Source: Alviniconcha marisindica (lineage: Eukaryota > Mollusca > Gastropoda > Provannidae). From it: a stretch of DNA of 64,000 bases. Shown piece by piece: positions 25,001 through 32,455 of this stretch. The DNA lies in assembly GCA_018857735.1 (NCBI GenBank), contig JABMCL010001972.1, positions 67,501-131,500 of the forward strand. The letters run 5' to 3'. Under the pieces are notes generated by a model. The model saw nothing but the letters and a program-made list of their open reading frames with translations, did not search any database and had not been told where the DNA came from. The number at the start of each line of letters is the position of its first letter. The stretch's first letter is position 1. The position numbers were made by a program, and so were the translations under genes.

Positions 25001-25144
25001 CAGCAGGCCGACCTGGAGATGGAGGTGGAGGTCTACGACGGGGAGGGCGAGGTCCCCCCCGGGCTGCACGTGCGCAAGCTGTCCGGTGACCACACGCACT
25101 ACGCCGCCCTCTGCAACCACCTCCTGGCCTGCGTCAACAACTGA
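2803..25144 (+). CDS. SIK3 orthologue, 3' part of gene (8 exons)
   Basis: Overall model of the C-terminal regulatory half of a serine/threonine kinase of the AMPK-related SIK family. Exons: 2803-2900, 3549-3888, 4528-4649, 5557-5675, 6444-6598, 7407-7630, 8698-8730 and 22679-25144. Phases agree at every junction (0, 1, 0, 2, 1, 0, 0). The order of landmarks matches vertebrate SIK3: [68 protein letters not shown], a Gln/Glu/Leu coiled stretch, and a long Pro/Ser/His-rich tail. Kinase and UBA domains are not in the window. In the family, LKB1 activates the kinase and PKA inhibits it by creating 14-3-3 sites in this tail; targets include CRTCs and class IIa HDACs. The last exon needs three frame changes, so either the assembly has indels or this copy is damaged. 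Confidence 0.9.
2985..3460. repeat. (TG)n microsatellite cluster in SIK3 intron
   Basis: Several (TG)n runs, with GTGCG and GCATG interruptions, fill most of the intron between the first two exons. The Cys/Val-rich open frames across it are products of the dinucleotide repeat. Confidence 0.95.
3549..3888 (+). CDS. SIK3 exon with RRHTVGV site
   Basis: The acceptor is CTGCCCGCAG before 3549 and the donor is GCGCAAG|GTCTGA after 3888 (phase 0 in, phase 1 out; 113 codons plus one base). It opens with a short acidic stretch ([20 protein letters not shown]), then [10 protein letters not shown]. That is the conserved basophilic phosphosite of SIK3-type tails, a PKA and 14-3-3 target in the vertebrate proteins. 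A Pro/His-rich region with LPQHIPMA follows. This block is highly diagnostic for SIK3 as opposed to SIK1/2. Confidence 0.92.
3900..4345. repeat. TG microsatellite and ~75-bp minisatellite
   Basis: (TG)n at 3907-4040 is followed by about four diverged copies of a unit containing GTGTGATGTTAGTGGTTGTGG and TTTAAAAAAAGAA. It lies in the SIK3 intron. Confidence 0.75.
4528..4649 (+). CDS. SIK3 exon with RRASDGG 14-3-3/PKA site
   Basis: A good acceptor (TTTTTCTGTTCCCCCAG) precedes 4528 and the donor is AACCAG|GTGACC after 4649. With the G from the previous exon it reads [18 protein letters not shown] and ends [17 protein letters not shown] is the strongest SIK signature in the window. From memory it corresponds to the SIK3 PKA site (mouse S551) encoded by the exon skipped in the Sleepy mutant. 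At 122 bp (phase 1 in, phase 0 out) skipping it here would shift the frame. Confidence 0.93.
4905..5125. repeat. (CA)n microsatellite cluster
   Basis: Four (CA)n runs are separated by diverged copies of GCAGACACAGAGAAACAA, in the SIK3 intron. Confidence 0.9.
5355..5510. repeat. Short A-rich tandem repeat
   Basis: Diverged copies of AAGAACTTAGAAAGRMARCAACAAGC precede the next SIK3 exon by about 50 bp. This is intronic low-complexity sequence, and its lysine/glutamine-rich open frame is not a convincing exon. Confidence 0.6.
5557..5675 (+). CDS. SIK3 exon ending [12 protein letters not shown]
   Basis: The acceptor is GCGATGTTGCAG before 5557 and the donor is GCAGAG|GTCAGT after 5675 (119 bp; phase 0 in, phase 2 out). 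It encodes [20 protein letters not shown], then [19 protein letters not shown]. The acidic [12 protein letters not shown] block matches the vertebrate SIK3 segment SSDGEPDQEAVQ, which immediately precedes the RYL...KRHTLAM exon. The 3' edge of this exon has been copied six more times downstream in the intron. Confidence 0.9.
5632..6292. repeat. Seven tandem copies of the exon 3' edge
   Basis: The last ~45 bp of the exon plus its donor and following CTGTCTGT-rich intron recur at about 5740, 5819, 5943, 6073, 6157 and 6240, at uneven spacing of 80-130 bp. Each copy keeps GGCAG, then TTCTGATCAGGAACCCAACC (or close), then GATGCTGTGCAGAG and GT. The segment from GGCAG to the GT is 36 nt. The copy at 5740 has an in-frame TAG; the others read open. 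Confidence 0.85.
6325..6470. repeat. Tandem copies of the exon 5' edge (acceptor)
   Basis: The acceptor TGTGTTACAG|GTACCTG occurs four times, at about 6335, 6358, 6382 and 6442. The last two copies extend through GTGGCTTTGGTAAACGACAC to CTGGCCATG. The copy starting at 6384 is 60 nt upstream of the exon start chosen at 6444. Confidence 0.85.
6444..6598 (+). CDS. SIK3 exon with KRHTLAM motif
   Basis: The acceptor is GTGTGTTACAG before 6444 and the donor is TTCAA|GTAAGG after 6598 (155 bp; phase 2 in, phase 1 out). Joined to the previous exon it reads [19 protein letters not shown], then [20 protein letters not shown], close to vertebrate SIK3. KRHTLAM is a further basophilic phosphosite-like motif. 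I chose the start at 6444 because it continues into the single intact downstream sequence. An upstream duplicate acceptor at 6384 would also stay in frame and add 20 residues. Confidence 0.9.
6547..6885. repeat. Three tandem copies of the exon 3' edge and donor region
   Basis: Copy 1 is the true exon end and intron start. Copies 2 (from 6664) and 3 (from 6774) repeat CGTAA, GCCCCGGTGGTCT, ACTTCAA and a TCTGCTTCTGTC to GTGTGTTTTGTC tail at a spacing of about 110 bp. In copies 2 and 3 GTAAGG is changed to GGGGT, so the donor is lost. Confidence 0.8.
6965..7390. repeat. G-run minisatellite upstream of SIK3 exon
   Basis: About six diverged copies of GTTACTGTGTGTGCACATGA-CTGACC, each followed by a pure G run of up to about 20 bases (near 6970, 7050, 7090 and 7280). 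On RNA these G runs could form quadruplexes just upstream of the acceptor at 7407. Confidence 0.75.
7407..7630 (+). CDS. SIK3 exon with SPVRRASDG site and coiled stretch
   Basis: The acceptor is TGCGTGCGTGCAG before 7407 and the donor is GAGCTGCAG|GTAGGC after 7630 (phase 1 in, phase 0 out; 74 codons plus a split codon). It reads [20 protein letters not shown], then [20 protein letters not shown], and ends [13 protein letters not shown]. The [15 protein letters not shown] block is the third basophilic serine of SIK3 tails (VRRFSDG in vertebrates). A Gln/Glu/Leu-rich probable coiled coil follows. Confidence 0.93.
7830..8620. repeat. Degenerate ~70-bp tandem array
   Basis: About ten diverged copies of GATTACTAGAAAGGACTGCAC, TATCTTGGTGTATAGTATCTC and a T-rich spacer. 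The last three (8500-8620) are the most similar to each other. It is intronic and ends just before the candidate microexon. Confidence 0.8.
8698..8730 (+). CDS. Candidate SIK3 33-nt microexon
   Basis: TTTGCAG precedes 8698 and CCAG|GTAAAA follows 8730. In phase 0 it reads [11 protein letters not shown], which continues the coiled stretch (QQEHQELQ + [11 protein letters not shown]) and joins in phase to the last exon. Vertebrate SIK3 has a similar Gln-rich helix followed by the PP-rich region. Using the alternative acceptor at 8654 would put the last exon out of frame. The short length and weak acceptor keep confidence moderate. Confidence 0.55.
8731..10260. other. Intron sequence, little recognised
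   Basis: Mostly unique sequence, with a (CT)n run at 9195-9280 and a G-rich patch near 9005. The CAATACAAAATACTTTATTC stretch at 9830 resembles a retroposon tail but is too short to classify. No exon is supported. Confidence 0.5.
10261..10700 (-). mobile_element. Foldback element copy expanded into 44-bp minisatellite
   Basis: The left end (TCCAAGCCTTGCTTTCTGGC ... CTCCAAACTCTGCCATAATT) matches the terminal repeat of the foldback family seen at 53601. The right end (TTTTATCTCCACGCATCTGG) matches that element's internal TTTAATCTCCACGCAGCTGT. In between, CTGCCATAATTGGTCACACA plus TTCCTTTTACAGGCCACCCA repeats about eight times at 42-44 bp. Confidence 0.7.
10960..11466. repeat. 47-bp minisatellite changing to 41-bp units
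   Basis: Units of GGTTGTGATGAGGTTAATCT-GTGTAGGCATAGCATT-CACCCAGCAGT (47 bp) occupy the left part. From about 11220 they become a uniform 41-bp form lacking the GTGTAG segment, with starts at 11220, 11261 and 11302. Confidence 0.9.
11745..11817. repeat. (CT)n microsatellite
   Basis: A pure (CT)36-type run in SIK3 intron 7. Confidence 0.98.
12110..12765. repeat. 57-bp minisatellite
   Basis: About ten diverged copies of GAATTCTGTCYTGTCTGTTT, CAGTMMTATCTGTGACTCTT and TCGTACTTGTTTCCCAT. The centre is regular at 57 bp (GAATT at 12446 and 12503) and the flanks are diverged. Confidence 0.85.
12977..13315. repeat. (TG)n and (GA)n/(TG)n compound microsatellite
   Basis: (TG)n runs at 12977-13045 are followed by alternating TGTGTGTG and GAGAGAGA blocks at 13185-13305. 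Short open frames here are repeat products. Confidence 0.9.
13501..14065 (-). mobile_element. SINE family B copy split by an inserted repeat
   Basis: Read on the minus strand, 13945-14065 (pol III head and CACTGTCTTGTGACTT-like body) and 13501-13568 (GGCTCTCGTCGCTGCCC ... TTAATGCAGGAG) are the two halves of the same SINE as at 43808. They are separated by the tandem block at 13569-13944. Confidence 0.7.
13569..13944. repeat. Three tandem copies of the 162-bp element core
   Basis: GTCGAGGTGGCCGTCCTGGG, CTCCCGTCCCTAATAAGCCT and ACGGTTTCTGTGGAYGTAAA recur from 13594, 13714 and 13865 (spacing 120 and 151 bp). The same core occurs at 19560, 19750, 43130 and 54030. Here it interrupts a SINE. Confidence 0.8.
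14165..14290. repeat. Short ~50-bp tandem repeat
   Basis: Three diverged copies of CTCRAGATTAACAAGAGTCT followed by TTAAAAAA. Confidence 0.7.
14300..15095. other. Intron sequence without recognised gene
   Basis: Low-complexity T-rich and CNG-rich stretches (a C run near 14440, TG at 14598-14612, GTT/GTC-rich 14640-14820). The Cys-rich open frame at 14598-14807 has no recognisable motif. Confidence 0.5.
15100..15995. repeat. Degenerate 155-215-bp tandem repeat
   Basis: Four or five copies contain TTACTGGTTAGTGATGTAAA, TGAAGTTGAAAWGGAAAWCC, AAATCTCTGT and GAGTTAAAGGGGACCC. AATCTC occurs at 15215, 15430 and 15585; the longer period holds an inner triplication of the TTAGTGATGTAAAAAA segment. 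Confidence 0.8.
15996..16540. other. Intron sequence, nothing recognised
   Basis: Unique, moderately AT-rich sequence. A short imperfect inverted repeat around 16040-16130 (TTTTGTGTGGTGGTTACATC ... GTTGTGTTTTGTC) is all I see. Confidence 0.45.
16547..16572. repeat. Poly-G run
   Basis: An uninterrupted G run of about 26 bases. Confidence 0.95.
16605..16668 (+). mobile_element. Foldback element terminal-repeat remnant
   Basis: GGCAGAGTTTGGAGAAAAGA and TGCTGGAAAGCGAGGCTT align with the right end of the foldback family at 43690-43727 (GGCAGAGTTTGGAGGAAGGT, GCCGGAAAGCGATGCTCGGA). Confidence 0.55.
16960..18710. repeat. 1.7-kb polypyrimidine tract with embedded minisatellites
   Basis: The plus strand is almost entirely C and T. 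It contains CCATTGCCCTCCAGTTCTGT repeats (17160-17400), CCTTCCCTTTCCCTCAGCCC repeats (17690-17900) and a 39-bp unit built on CATTCCCCATTCTTTCCCCC (18255-18560). The 640-residue Pro/Ser/Phe frame across it is a composition artefact. Mirror-symmetric purine:pyrimidine DNA like this can form triplex structures. Confidence 0.9.
18720..19510. other. Intron sequence, nothing recognised
   Basis: T-rich unique sequence with short TG and A/T runs. No splice-supported exon or mobile element is recognised. Confidence 0.45.
19515..19905 (+). mobile_element. Two tandem copies of the ~162-bp element
   Basis: TTATAAAGTGTCGGCAAGAA, CATAGTTCAGGAGCTGTGTG, GTCGAGGTGGCCGTCC, a CGTGGACKTAAAGCTGTATT stretch and CATGCTTCGGCAT occur twice with a spacing of 191 bp (19517 and 19708). 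The second copy runs to TCAGCTGACATCTGAGGACA. Compare the copy at 43110-43271. Confidence 0.75.
20080..20470. repeat. ~100-bp tandem repeat with poly-C runs
   Basis: Four copies of CAGGAGATRGTAACTCTTTC and AGWAGGAGAGCYYTGAATTC, each followed by a poly-C run of up to about 24 bases. Confidence 0.85.
20480..21680. other. Intron sequence with small simple repeats
   Basis: A TA run at 20590-20620 and short C runs at 20525, otherwise unique sequence. No exon is supported. Confidence 0.45.
21682..21716. repeat. Poly-C run
   Basis: About 34 consecutive C bases followed by (CA)n. Confidence 0.95.
21965..22470. repeat. (TG)n microsatellite cluster
   Basis: Successive (TG)n runs are broken by TTCCTCTGGGGTG-like and GCGTGC blocks, shortly upstream of the last SIK3 exon. 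Long Cys/Val frames here are artefacts. Confidence 0.92.
22679..25144 (+). CDS. SIK3 terminal exon, long Pro/Ser/His-rich tail with KA1-like end
   Basis: The acceptor is CTTCCCTTTCAG before 22679 and TGA lies at 25142-25144. The start reads [20 protein letters not shown], then [14 protein letters not shown] and [11 protein letters not shown], matching the PPQPSPP / HQLQRLRIQPSSPPPN part of vertebrate SIK3. [14 protein letters not shown] follows near 23352, then [15 protein letters not shown], a His-rich run, [19 protein letters not shown], long Ser/Pro/Gly tracts, and a structured end ([13 protein letters not shown] ... MEVEVYD ... [20 protein letters not shown]). This coherent reading changes frame three times (about 23160-23225, 23460-23530 and 23790-23820), each a shift of one base in the same direction, so the original frame returns. 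GC content is very high compared with flanking introns. Confidence 0.85.
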
Positions 25145-25975
25145 AGAGGCTGGGGGTCGGGTTGGGTTGGTTGGGTGGAGGGAGCTTCTTGGGTATTGGG
25201 AAGGGGGGGTGGGGGGTGGAGGGTTTAACACTGAAGATAAACGCTTGGTGTGTGTGTGTGGTTTTGTGGATGGGCGCGTGTTACTTTTCCGTTTTTGCCA
25301 CAGACACAGCCTGTCGTGTGAAACGAAAGCGGTGCTGACTGGGGTTTGTGTATATAATATACTCTTTGAATATATGCTATGTTACGTGGGGGTTGAGTTT
25401 GTGCGGGTTTTGACAGAACAGTGTATGGATGGATGTTGCTGGTGGGTTGTTGTTGTTTTTGTTTTTTTTTAACATTGTGCTTCGTCTGATTGTTCAGACT
25501 ATACGTTTGTTTAGAACGAAGGATGGTAAAAAAAAAGATTTTTTTTTTTTTTTTTTTTTAAACTCAGCTCCTCTGGTTCTTGCGGTGAGGCGGCATCTTC
25601 TGCCAAAGAGTCGTGACGTCATTGTGAACAAGTGACGTGCTGTACGTGACACGCATGACGTTTGAGAGGTTCGTGTGCACGCACGTACGTAACTGTGAAC
25701 GGCGTTGGTCGGTGTCGGCCTCCAGCCGGAGTAACCCCTTGCAGCCAACTCTTCGTGAACTCTCGCCGACATCGTCAGCTGCAGAGAGTTGACGTCAGAA
25801 CACGCACAAGCGGCGTCGTGTGCGTGTGCGTGTCTGATGTCTCAAGGGTCAGATTCCAAACTTCAGCAAGGTGCGGGACTCGTCCTTGCGTCCTTGCGTC
25901 CGCGCCCGGCGCAGCTGTCAAACTCCACGTCCAGCCAGCTCCTGGTGAACTCTTGCAGGCGTCCTGTGTCGCAGA
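25145..25975 (+). other. Probable start of SIK3 3' UTR
   Basis: Directly follows the stop codon. Unique sequence with a poly-T run at 25540-25559. I see no AATAAA here; the closest later ones on the plus strand are at about 27784 and 28098, so the UTR end is not placed. Confidence 0.4.
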
Positions 25976-26115
25976 TAGTTGGCTAAATTATCGTTATTAT
26001 TGTGCAGAGGCTTCGGACATTGGTTAAATTATCGTTATTATTGTGCAGAGGCTTCGGACATTGGTTAAATTATCGTTATTATTGTGCAGAGGCTTCGGAC
26101 ATTGGTTAAATTATT
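25976..26115. repeat. 41-bp minisatellite, ~3.5 copies
   Basis: GGTTAAATTATCGTTATTAT plus TGTGCAGAGGCTTCGGACATT repeats at 26021 and 26062, with partial copies on either side. Confidence 0.95.
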
Positions 26116-26323
26116 CCTTGGGCTCAAGCTTCGGACGTGCACGAGTGTTGTTAGGGTCAGCGTGTACCATGTTCTAACAGCAGCAACAGCAACAGCAACA
26201 GCAAAATGTGTTTTGCCCTGGTGTATCTGTATCCGTCATGGTTGACTGGGCGTCGAAAAATCTGTTACCTGTCGGATTCCAGCCTTTCCAGCTGGGTAAT
26301 GTGTTTGCGTGCCATGGCGTTGC

Positions 26324-26328
<5 letters not shown>

Positions 26329-26384
<56 letters not shown>
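26329..26384. repeat. (TA)n microsatellite
   Basis: A TA run of about 56 bp. Confidence 0.97.
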
Positions 26385-26388
<4 letters not shown>

Positions 26389-26579
26389 CTAGGCTCCACT
26401 TTCAACCTCAGCGTTCAACCGAGTCCAGCCAGGCACTGGTTGAGATATTGCGAGCGTAACGGTGAACACGCCATAACACATGCCTCTGTCATATAGGTCC
26501 GGTTCATTCGAGAACTTAAAACTGTAGACGGGGTTTGGTTAGTGTTAGTAATGAGGGCAGTTACTGCGTCCTAAAATAA

Positions 26580-26645
26580 CGCCCCCGACCTCCTCTCGCC
26601 CCTGACCTCTCGCCGATGACCTCTCGCCCCTGACCTCTCGCCTTT
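26580..26645. repeat. Short tandem repeat CCCCTGACCTCTCG
   Basis: Four near copies of CTCGCCCCTGACCT in a row. Confidence 0.8.
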
Positions 26646-26649
26646 AGCC

Positions 26650-28160
26650 AGAAAGCTCCCCTGACTTAGACAAGCGGTGTAAACAAGACCACGTGGGTCG
26701 TTGTGGTACCCCGTTGGCTCATAGGATACTGACGCGACTTTTGCGACAGGCCCTTCAGGCTGAATGTGGGTTTATGTCAGGTCATTTGATGTCACGTCAG
26801 TTGTCAACATAATTATATTACATAATTTATATGTAGAGGGTTTATGTCACGGCAGTTGATAACAGTTGTAACTCTCCAAGCTTCCAGTCCAACATTTAAC
26901 CTTCCCAGTCCGGTCCTTCCGTCTCACGCTTTTGTTGTCTTTTCTTCTTCTTCTTTTTCTTCTTTTTTTTTTCGATCTTTTTTTTATACGACAAAAGCAG
27001 GATCCAAACACCACGTGAAAAGGTTCAAAAGAACGCCATTTGTTAGGACAAAACACAACATGCGAATTTTCAGGTACTCCCCTTTATCAAGCTACTAAAC
27101 GACACTTATCCAGGGCCTACGTGCTTCGTTTTACGCGAGGCTTGTCTCAGGTGGTGTGTCTGCACGCGGACGCTGATTGGCTGAAGACCTTCTGTCAGTC
27201 AGAGGGCGGCGAGAGGTCAGTAACCGACATGATTTTGATACGGCCGAGTTGGAACTTGAACACCAACCTCTCCTTTACAGTCTTGTGGCAAATGTGAAGC
27301 TAGAACGGGAAGAAAGCTTGGCTTGTCCCCTCTGTCATGTGATGCATGGCCCCCACCCGAACCATAGCAAAATGATGGCTGTATATGATGTTGAAGTTGT
27401 TGTTTTTTAAATCTGTCTTTGTACTGGTACAGTGGTAGGTTCTGCGTTCGGATTCACAGACTGGGAAGTTCAAAATGGCTGACACAACCCGTGTTACACT
27501 GGGCGAGATTATGAGGCACGAGTTGTGGAGTGGGCCTGTAGAGTCGACAGAAAGGGGGGGGGGGGGGCAAAAAAACAAAACAAAATGGAGATATTATGAG
27601 CCAGAAGTGTTGTTTTTGTTGTTGTTGTTTTGGGGTTTTTAATACCTTGCTATGAAAAGGTGGAAGGATCACAAAAAGAAATTCTGTGTGAACTGGTGGG
27701 CACTGGCTGTGATGTTTTCTCTAAGGTACACACTACTTACGAATACCAGAGAGTATGATTATCGGGACGAAAAGTGGTGAGGAATAAAATTGTGTCATCA
27801 GTCGGCTTTTGGCCGCGGTTGTTTACTGAAGGTGCATGCACGTTGAAATGGAGAGAACTCATAAGAGAAGAGTGGTGAAGGTGTTTGTACATACGGCAGA
27901 GCAATAGTGTGTGCTGACGTGTGGGTGTGGCAAGGACAGGAGCAGGGTGATTCAGTCATGTACATTGTTTCTCTGTGATACAGTGCAACCCTGTTTTAAC
28001 TCACTTTAAAAACCGGACTCACTGAAATCGGGCACATGCAAAATCTCGTCTTCTTTTCTTCCTTTTCCTTTTTTTCCCCCCTTTCTTTCTGCCCTTAAAT
28101 AAATCGGTAAAGTCTTGAACAGGCATTAAAACAGATGGACTCAAAAATCTTTAAGCTAAA
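26650..28160. other. Intergenic sequence, no gene recognised
   Basis: Mostly unique. Short frames (for example 27177-27410) lack motifs or splice context. AATAAA occurs at about 27784 and 28098, so part of this could still be SIK3 3' UTR. Confidence 0.45.
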
Positions 28161-28163
28161 TCT

Positions 28164-28246
28164 TTCTCTTCTCTTTCTTCTTCTTCTTCTTCTTCTTCTT
28201 CTTCTTCTTCTTCTTCTTCTTCTTCTTCTTCTTCTTCTTCTTCTTC
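28164..28246. repeat. (CTT)n microsatellite
   Basis: A pure CTT triplet run of about 83 bp. Confidence 0.97.
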
Positions 28247-28249
28247 TAA

Positions 28250-29160
28250 TAATAAGAAGAAGAATACTAAATCAGTACAGTCAAGACCAAACACTGAAAC
28301 AAATCTTTAAAACTTAGAACTTTTATTTTTTTATTTTAAGAAAAACATCTGTAGGATCCTGACCAAGTGTGCATGCTATATACTTTGAAAAATGCATTCC
28401 ATAGGGTGAGATCTGAAAGTAGGTGCGACAAAAAGGGTTCACCCGGATCAGTGACCTGGGCGACCCCGGAAGAGCAGCCAACATCCTGCAGCCTTGACGC
28501 TGCTGGCAAGGTCGTACGACTTGCATTCAGTAATTTCCTAAAGCGGGGAACTTGTGGCCGTCTTATACTCGCCATGCAAGACTGTACAGCACGTTTTTTG
28601 ACTGGGCGTAAAACACCAACTTGCTCTAAGGTCACGAACGTCGAACGATTCCATGCTGTGAGCAGGGTCGCGAACTTGTGATGACTGGACAGTGCTAGTG
28701 AGGTTGCTTGCTAGTTAGTTAGTTAGTTAGTCAGTCAGTCAGTGGATTTTAATGTCCTGTCAACCACGCAGGGTCACCTTTTGACAGTCAAACTCAGGTC
28801 ATAAGCAGATTATGCACATTTCAAAACTTCTCATAAAATATATATATAAACCCTTTGTCCAGTCAATCAAAAAACCAGTCACTTGGCAAACGTAAAACAA
28901 AATATGCATACACAAACATCAGACGCACATTTTCGAAGAGTTAGTCCCTTCAGCATTACCCCCGTTGAAAGAGATCGCACAGCGTGTAATCGAATCGTGG
29001 TTGATGAAGTGATGCTATGGTGATTAATCAGGGATGCCGCTGGCAAGCTTATCCAGCTCATTCAAGGGTCACAAACTACTAATGACTGGCCTGTTGCGGC
29101 CAGCTGGTGCAACACATAATTACACAAGTTGATTCAGTTCAGCGCAGGTGATCGCCCTGA
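28250..29160. other. Intergenic sequence, no gene recognised
   Basis: Overlapping frames at 28336-28681 on both strands show no family motif. A short TTAG/TCAG run lies at 28715-28745. Confidence 0.45.
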
Positions 29161-29164
29161 TACA

Positions 29165-29510
29165 ACCGTGCTGGTTGACTGGGTGAGAGAAAAAAAACGT
29201 CAAGTTACTAGTTACAGCGCAGGTGAAGAATTGTTTCAAAATCCACGAGGGGAGGGGGGGCTCTGAAACACCAAAGAGAGAACATTTGACAAAACGGTTA
29301 GACAGGTAAAGAATTTGTTTCAAAAACCACAAATGGGAGGCTGCGTGAAACACCTAAGAGAGAACATTTGACAAAACGGTGAGACAGGTGAAGAATTTGT
29401 TTCAAAAACCACAAATATGGGGATGGGGGGGGGGGGAGGGGGGTACTGCGTGAAACATCAAAGAGAGGACATTTGACAAAACGGTTAGACACAGCGGTAG
29501 ACCAAAATAT
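29165..29510. repeat. ~80-bp minisatellite
   Basis: Four diverged copies of GGTGAAGAATTTGTTTCAAA, AACCACAAATGGGAGG and ACACCAAAGAGAGAACATTT, with TGACAAAACGGTTAGACAGG. Confidence 0.85.
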
Positions 29511-29854
29511 CAACAATAAATGACTGGCACAACTAAACTCAGATGCATGCAACCCATAACCACCACCAACCGCCCCCCCCCCCCCCCCCCCCCCCTCCTC
29601 CCCGCATTTTAACGTCTGGTCAATCGCATAGGGTCCTTCAGGATAAATTGCAGAGTTCTTCTACACCAGTTCAAACCCCAAGTAAATCACAAGTTAGCTG
29701 TGACCAAAGAACAGTTCTGAAAACGTAATAATATTAATACTGTAATAGGCTAGTGTCGGGTCATTTCGGCGATTCTGATTCCAAACGCCATTGATCACCC
29801 AGACGTAAATAACTATGTACTTGCAAGAGTAAATATGTAAGTTGCTGCTGGAGC

Positions 29855-29946
<92 letters not shown>
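29855..29946. repeat. (CTGT)n/(CT)n microsatellite
   Basis: (CTGT)8-type run followed by (CT)n. Confidence 0.95.
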
Positions 29947-29949
<3 letters not shown>

Positions 29950-30715
29950 AATAAGTTTTTTTTTTTTTTTCAATTTTACACAGACAGTAGTGAATACCAA
30001 CAGAAAGGCTTTCAGCCGCTAAAATCGAGTCCAGAAATAGGTTAAAACAGGGTTTCGCTGTTGTTTTGGTTGGTTCCAGAATTTATGGACATTAACTTTT
30101 TGAGTGCGCGTATAATTATATCGTGTGATTCCATTTGTGCCATGTTGGTTGACGTTTTTACGGCCCGTATTGATTGGTCCGTTCATTTCCAAGTCAGCTG
30201 TTGATTGGACGGTTCTGTGGAGGATGGACTTCAGTATCTTAAGTTCAATTGGATGGAATATTCACCCTGTTGATTATCGTGTGGCGATTGGGATATGAAT
30301 TGTGATTGGGTTTTTTCTTTTCTTTTTTCTTCTTCGGATTCCTGATGTGAGATTGCAAATGACGCACATTATGCGAGAGGGTTTCTGGATGGATGTGTAA
30401 ATCCGGATTGCTTCGTATTTAGTTGAATCTTTTTCCCTCTTTCTCTGTCTGGCACTTCCTTTTTGTTGTTGAGATTCAGCAGAATCAGTTATATGTGACC
30501 ATTTACATATATATGTAATGTAGACCTTCAGTATAAATATAACCTGTGGATTTTTTCTCTCTCCGGTTTTGTTGTTGGTGTTATTTTTTTTTTTTTTTTT
30601 TTTTTAATGGATTTTTTTTTTTATGGATTTTTTTTTTAAAGCGATCTTTGATAAGTTTTCAATAGCGGGCAGTTGTTTTAAAGGTCACAAATAGAGGGTT
30701 CTGGGGTGCTTCTGC
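29950..30715. other. Intergenic sequence, nothing recognised
   Basis: AT-rich with T runs at 30584-30605. No open frame or element is supported. Confidence 0.45.
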
Positions 30716-30719
30716 TGCG

Positions 30720-31007
30720 CCTTATTTGCTGGTGTGTTTTGTAGTGTGTCTGATTTCTGTCTCTCCCTTTACCTGTGCTGGTGTGTTTTCTCTTTGCCCC
30801 TTTAGCTGTTCTGATGTGATTCTTCTGTTTGTGGTTTCTCTCTTCTCTTCCCATACTGGTGTTTTTTTGTTCGCTTCCTTCATCTTACCTGTGCTGATGT
30901 GTTTCCGGTGTGTCTGATTGCTCTTTCCTTTACCTGTACATGTGTGTTTCCATTTTATCTCAGTGTCTGTCTGTCTGTCTGTCTGTGTCTGTCTCTCTGT
31001 CTCTCTC

Positions 31008-31094
<87 letters not shown>

Positions 31095-31246
31095 CAATCA
31101 ATCAATCAATCAGTCAATCAGTTGCTTATTCGTGCTTATAATATTTGTTTGTGGCATAGTCGTGCTTATTTGTGTTTGTAGTGTAGCAAGGACTGGCTGT
31201 TAGATAGGTCCAAATAGACCTTATGCTACTATCCTTGAGTATTAAA

Positions 31247-31309
<63 letters not shown>

Positions 31310-31500
31310 GATTGTGTCCTATGCTCCTGATTTCTCTCTTTTCCGTGTCTGATTTCTCTCTCCCCTCTCCTGTGCTGGTGTGTTTGCCGTGTGTCTGATT
31401 TCTCTCTTCCCTCTCCTGTGGTGATGATGGTTTCCCGTTTGTATCTCCCTTCTCCTGTGGTGGTGGTGTGTGTCTGATTTCTGTATCCCTTCCCCTGTGT
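30720..31500. repeat. CT microsatellites and pyrimidine-rich ~70-bp repeat
   Basis: Diverged copies of GTGTGTCTGATTTCTCTCTT, CCCTTTCCTGTGCTGGTGTG and GTTTCCC flank (CT)n runs at 31013-31090 and 31249-31306 and a (CAAT)n run at 31090-31120. Confidence 0.8.
31185..31306 (+). mobile_element. Retroposon-like 3' tail ending in (CT)n
   Basis: AGCAAGGACTGGCTGTTAGA, TAGGTCCAAATAGACCTTAT and TATTAAAGTT run directly into (CT)n. The same order (GCAAGGACTAGTTAGACAGG ... AAAATAAAGTG ... (CT)n) occurs at 38608-38720, so the CT run behaves as the tail of a dispersed element. Confidence 0.55.
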
Positions 31501-32455
31501 TTTTTTTTTCTTCTCTTTTTTTTCTTTTTCTTCCTCTTCTGCGGTCGTAAACCTGCTCTCTGATCCGTGTTCCCGCACGCTGCTGACGTCATACTTTGTT
31601 TCCTCGAGCGCTGTTGATGAATCCATAATGTTTAGCTCTATTACCTTCACAAAGGTTGGATTTCTTTTCGTCTTTTTTTGCGGGGAGGGTGGTGGTTGGT
31701 GGGGGGGAGGGGGGCTCAGGGGGGGTGTTGGGAGAGGGCTCTAATCATTTCAGTCAACCACATCAATACAGGCTGTTCTGAAAAGGAAAAAAAAAAAAAG
31801 CCGAAATGGAAAAACCTGCGGCAAAACAGCCGACCTTTAGCGAAGAGTTCTTGTCTGTTGGAGCATGGACGGTGCGTTTCCGTTTTAAGGGTCGGTGAGG
31901 TAGTTTTTGTATCATCGTACAGTGTTATTTCACCCGTTGATAGGGCTTCAGTCAAAACTAGTAGTAGTGCCTTTGTCTTTTCTTAGCCGAGTGGAAGTTC
32001 AGTTCTGTTCAGCGTGGTATCTGTGCGCCCGGAAAAGCCCATAGGCGCTCCACCCCGCCTTACAGTCTCAGAGGTTTCCCCCAACGCTGCCTTTAAAACG
32101 GTTCCAGTGTTCGTCTGTTGTTTGTTGTTGTTGTTGTTGTTTTCAAACTCAACCTTACAGTTCTCTGTACATGTATACATGTGCGTGTGCCCAGTGAAAT
32201 CTCCATCACCACTGTGTCTCAAACCTTGCCCTTTTCGTTAAAAATCCAAGAGCTAAATCGTCCCGCTCCCGCCACCACCACCACCACCACCACCCCATTT
32301 CCATGTGTTAAAGACCGTTTTGCGTCGTCCTTAACTGTGAAGCCGGCAGAGGGAAAAGGTCATGACGTCTGGCGTGTGCGGACTGGTCTTCTGCTGCTGC
32401 TGCTGCTGTTTCTGTTTCTCATCGCCTCTCTGTCTCTGTCTGTCTGTCTCTCTCT
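31501..32455. other. Intergenic sequence, no gene recognised
   Basis: Unique sequence with GGGGAGG-rich and CAC triplet patches (32270-32295). No supported frame. Confidence 0.45.

Noticed and set aside
23708..25231. 507-codon minus-strand frame opposite the SIK3 terminal exon, and a 302-codon companion
   Set aside because: Antisense shadow of a GC-rich exon; the plus-strand reading carries recognisable SIK3 and KA1-like sequence.
28336..28681. Overlapping ~100-codon frames on both strands
   Set aside because: No family motif, no splice or repeat support, and both strands open equally.
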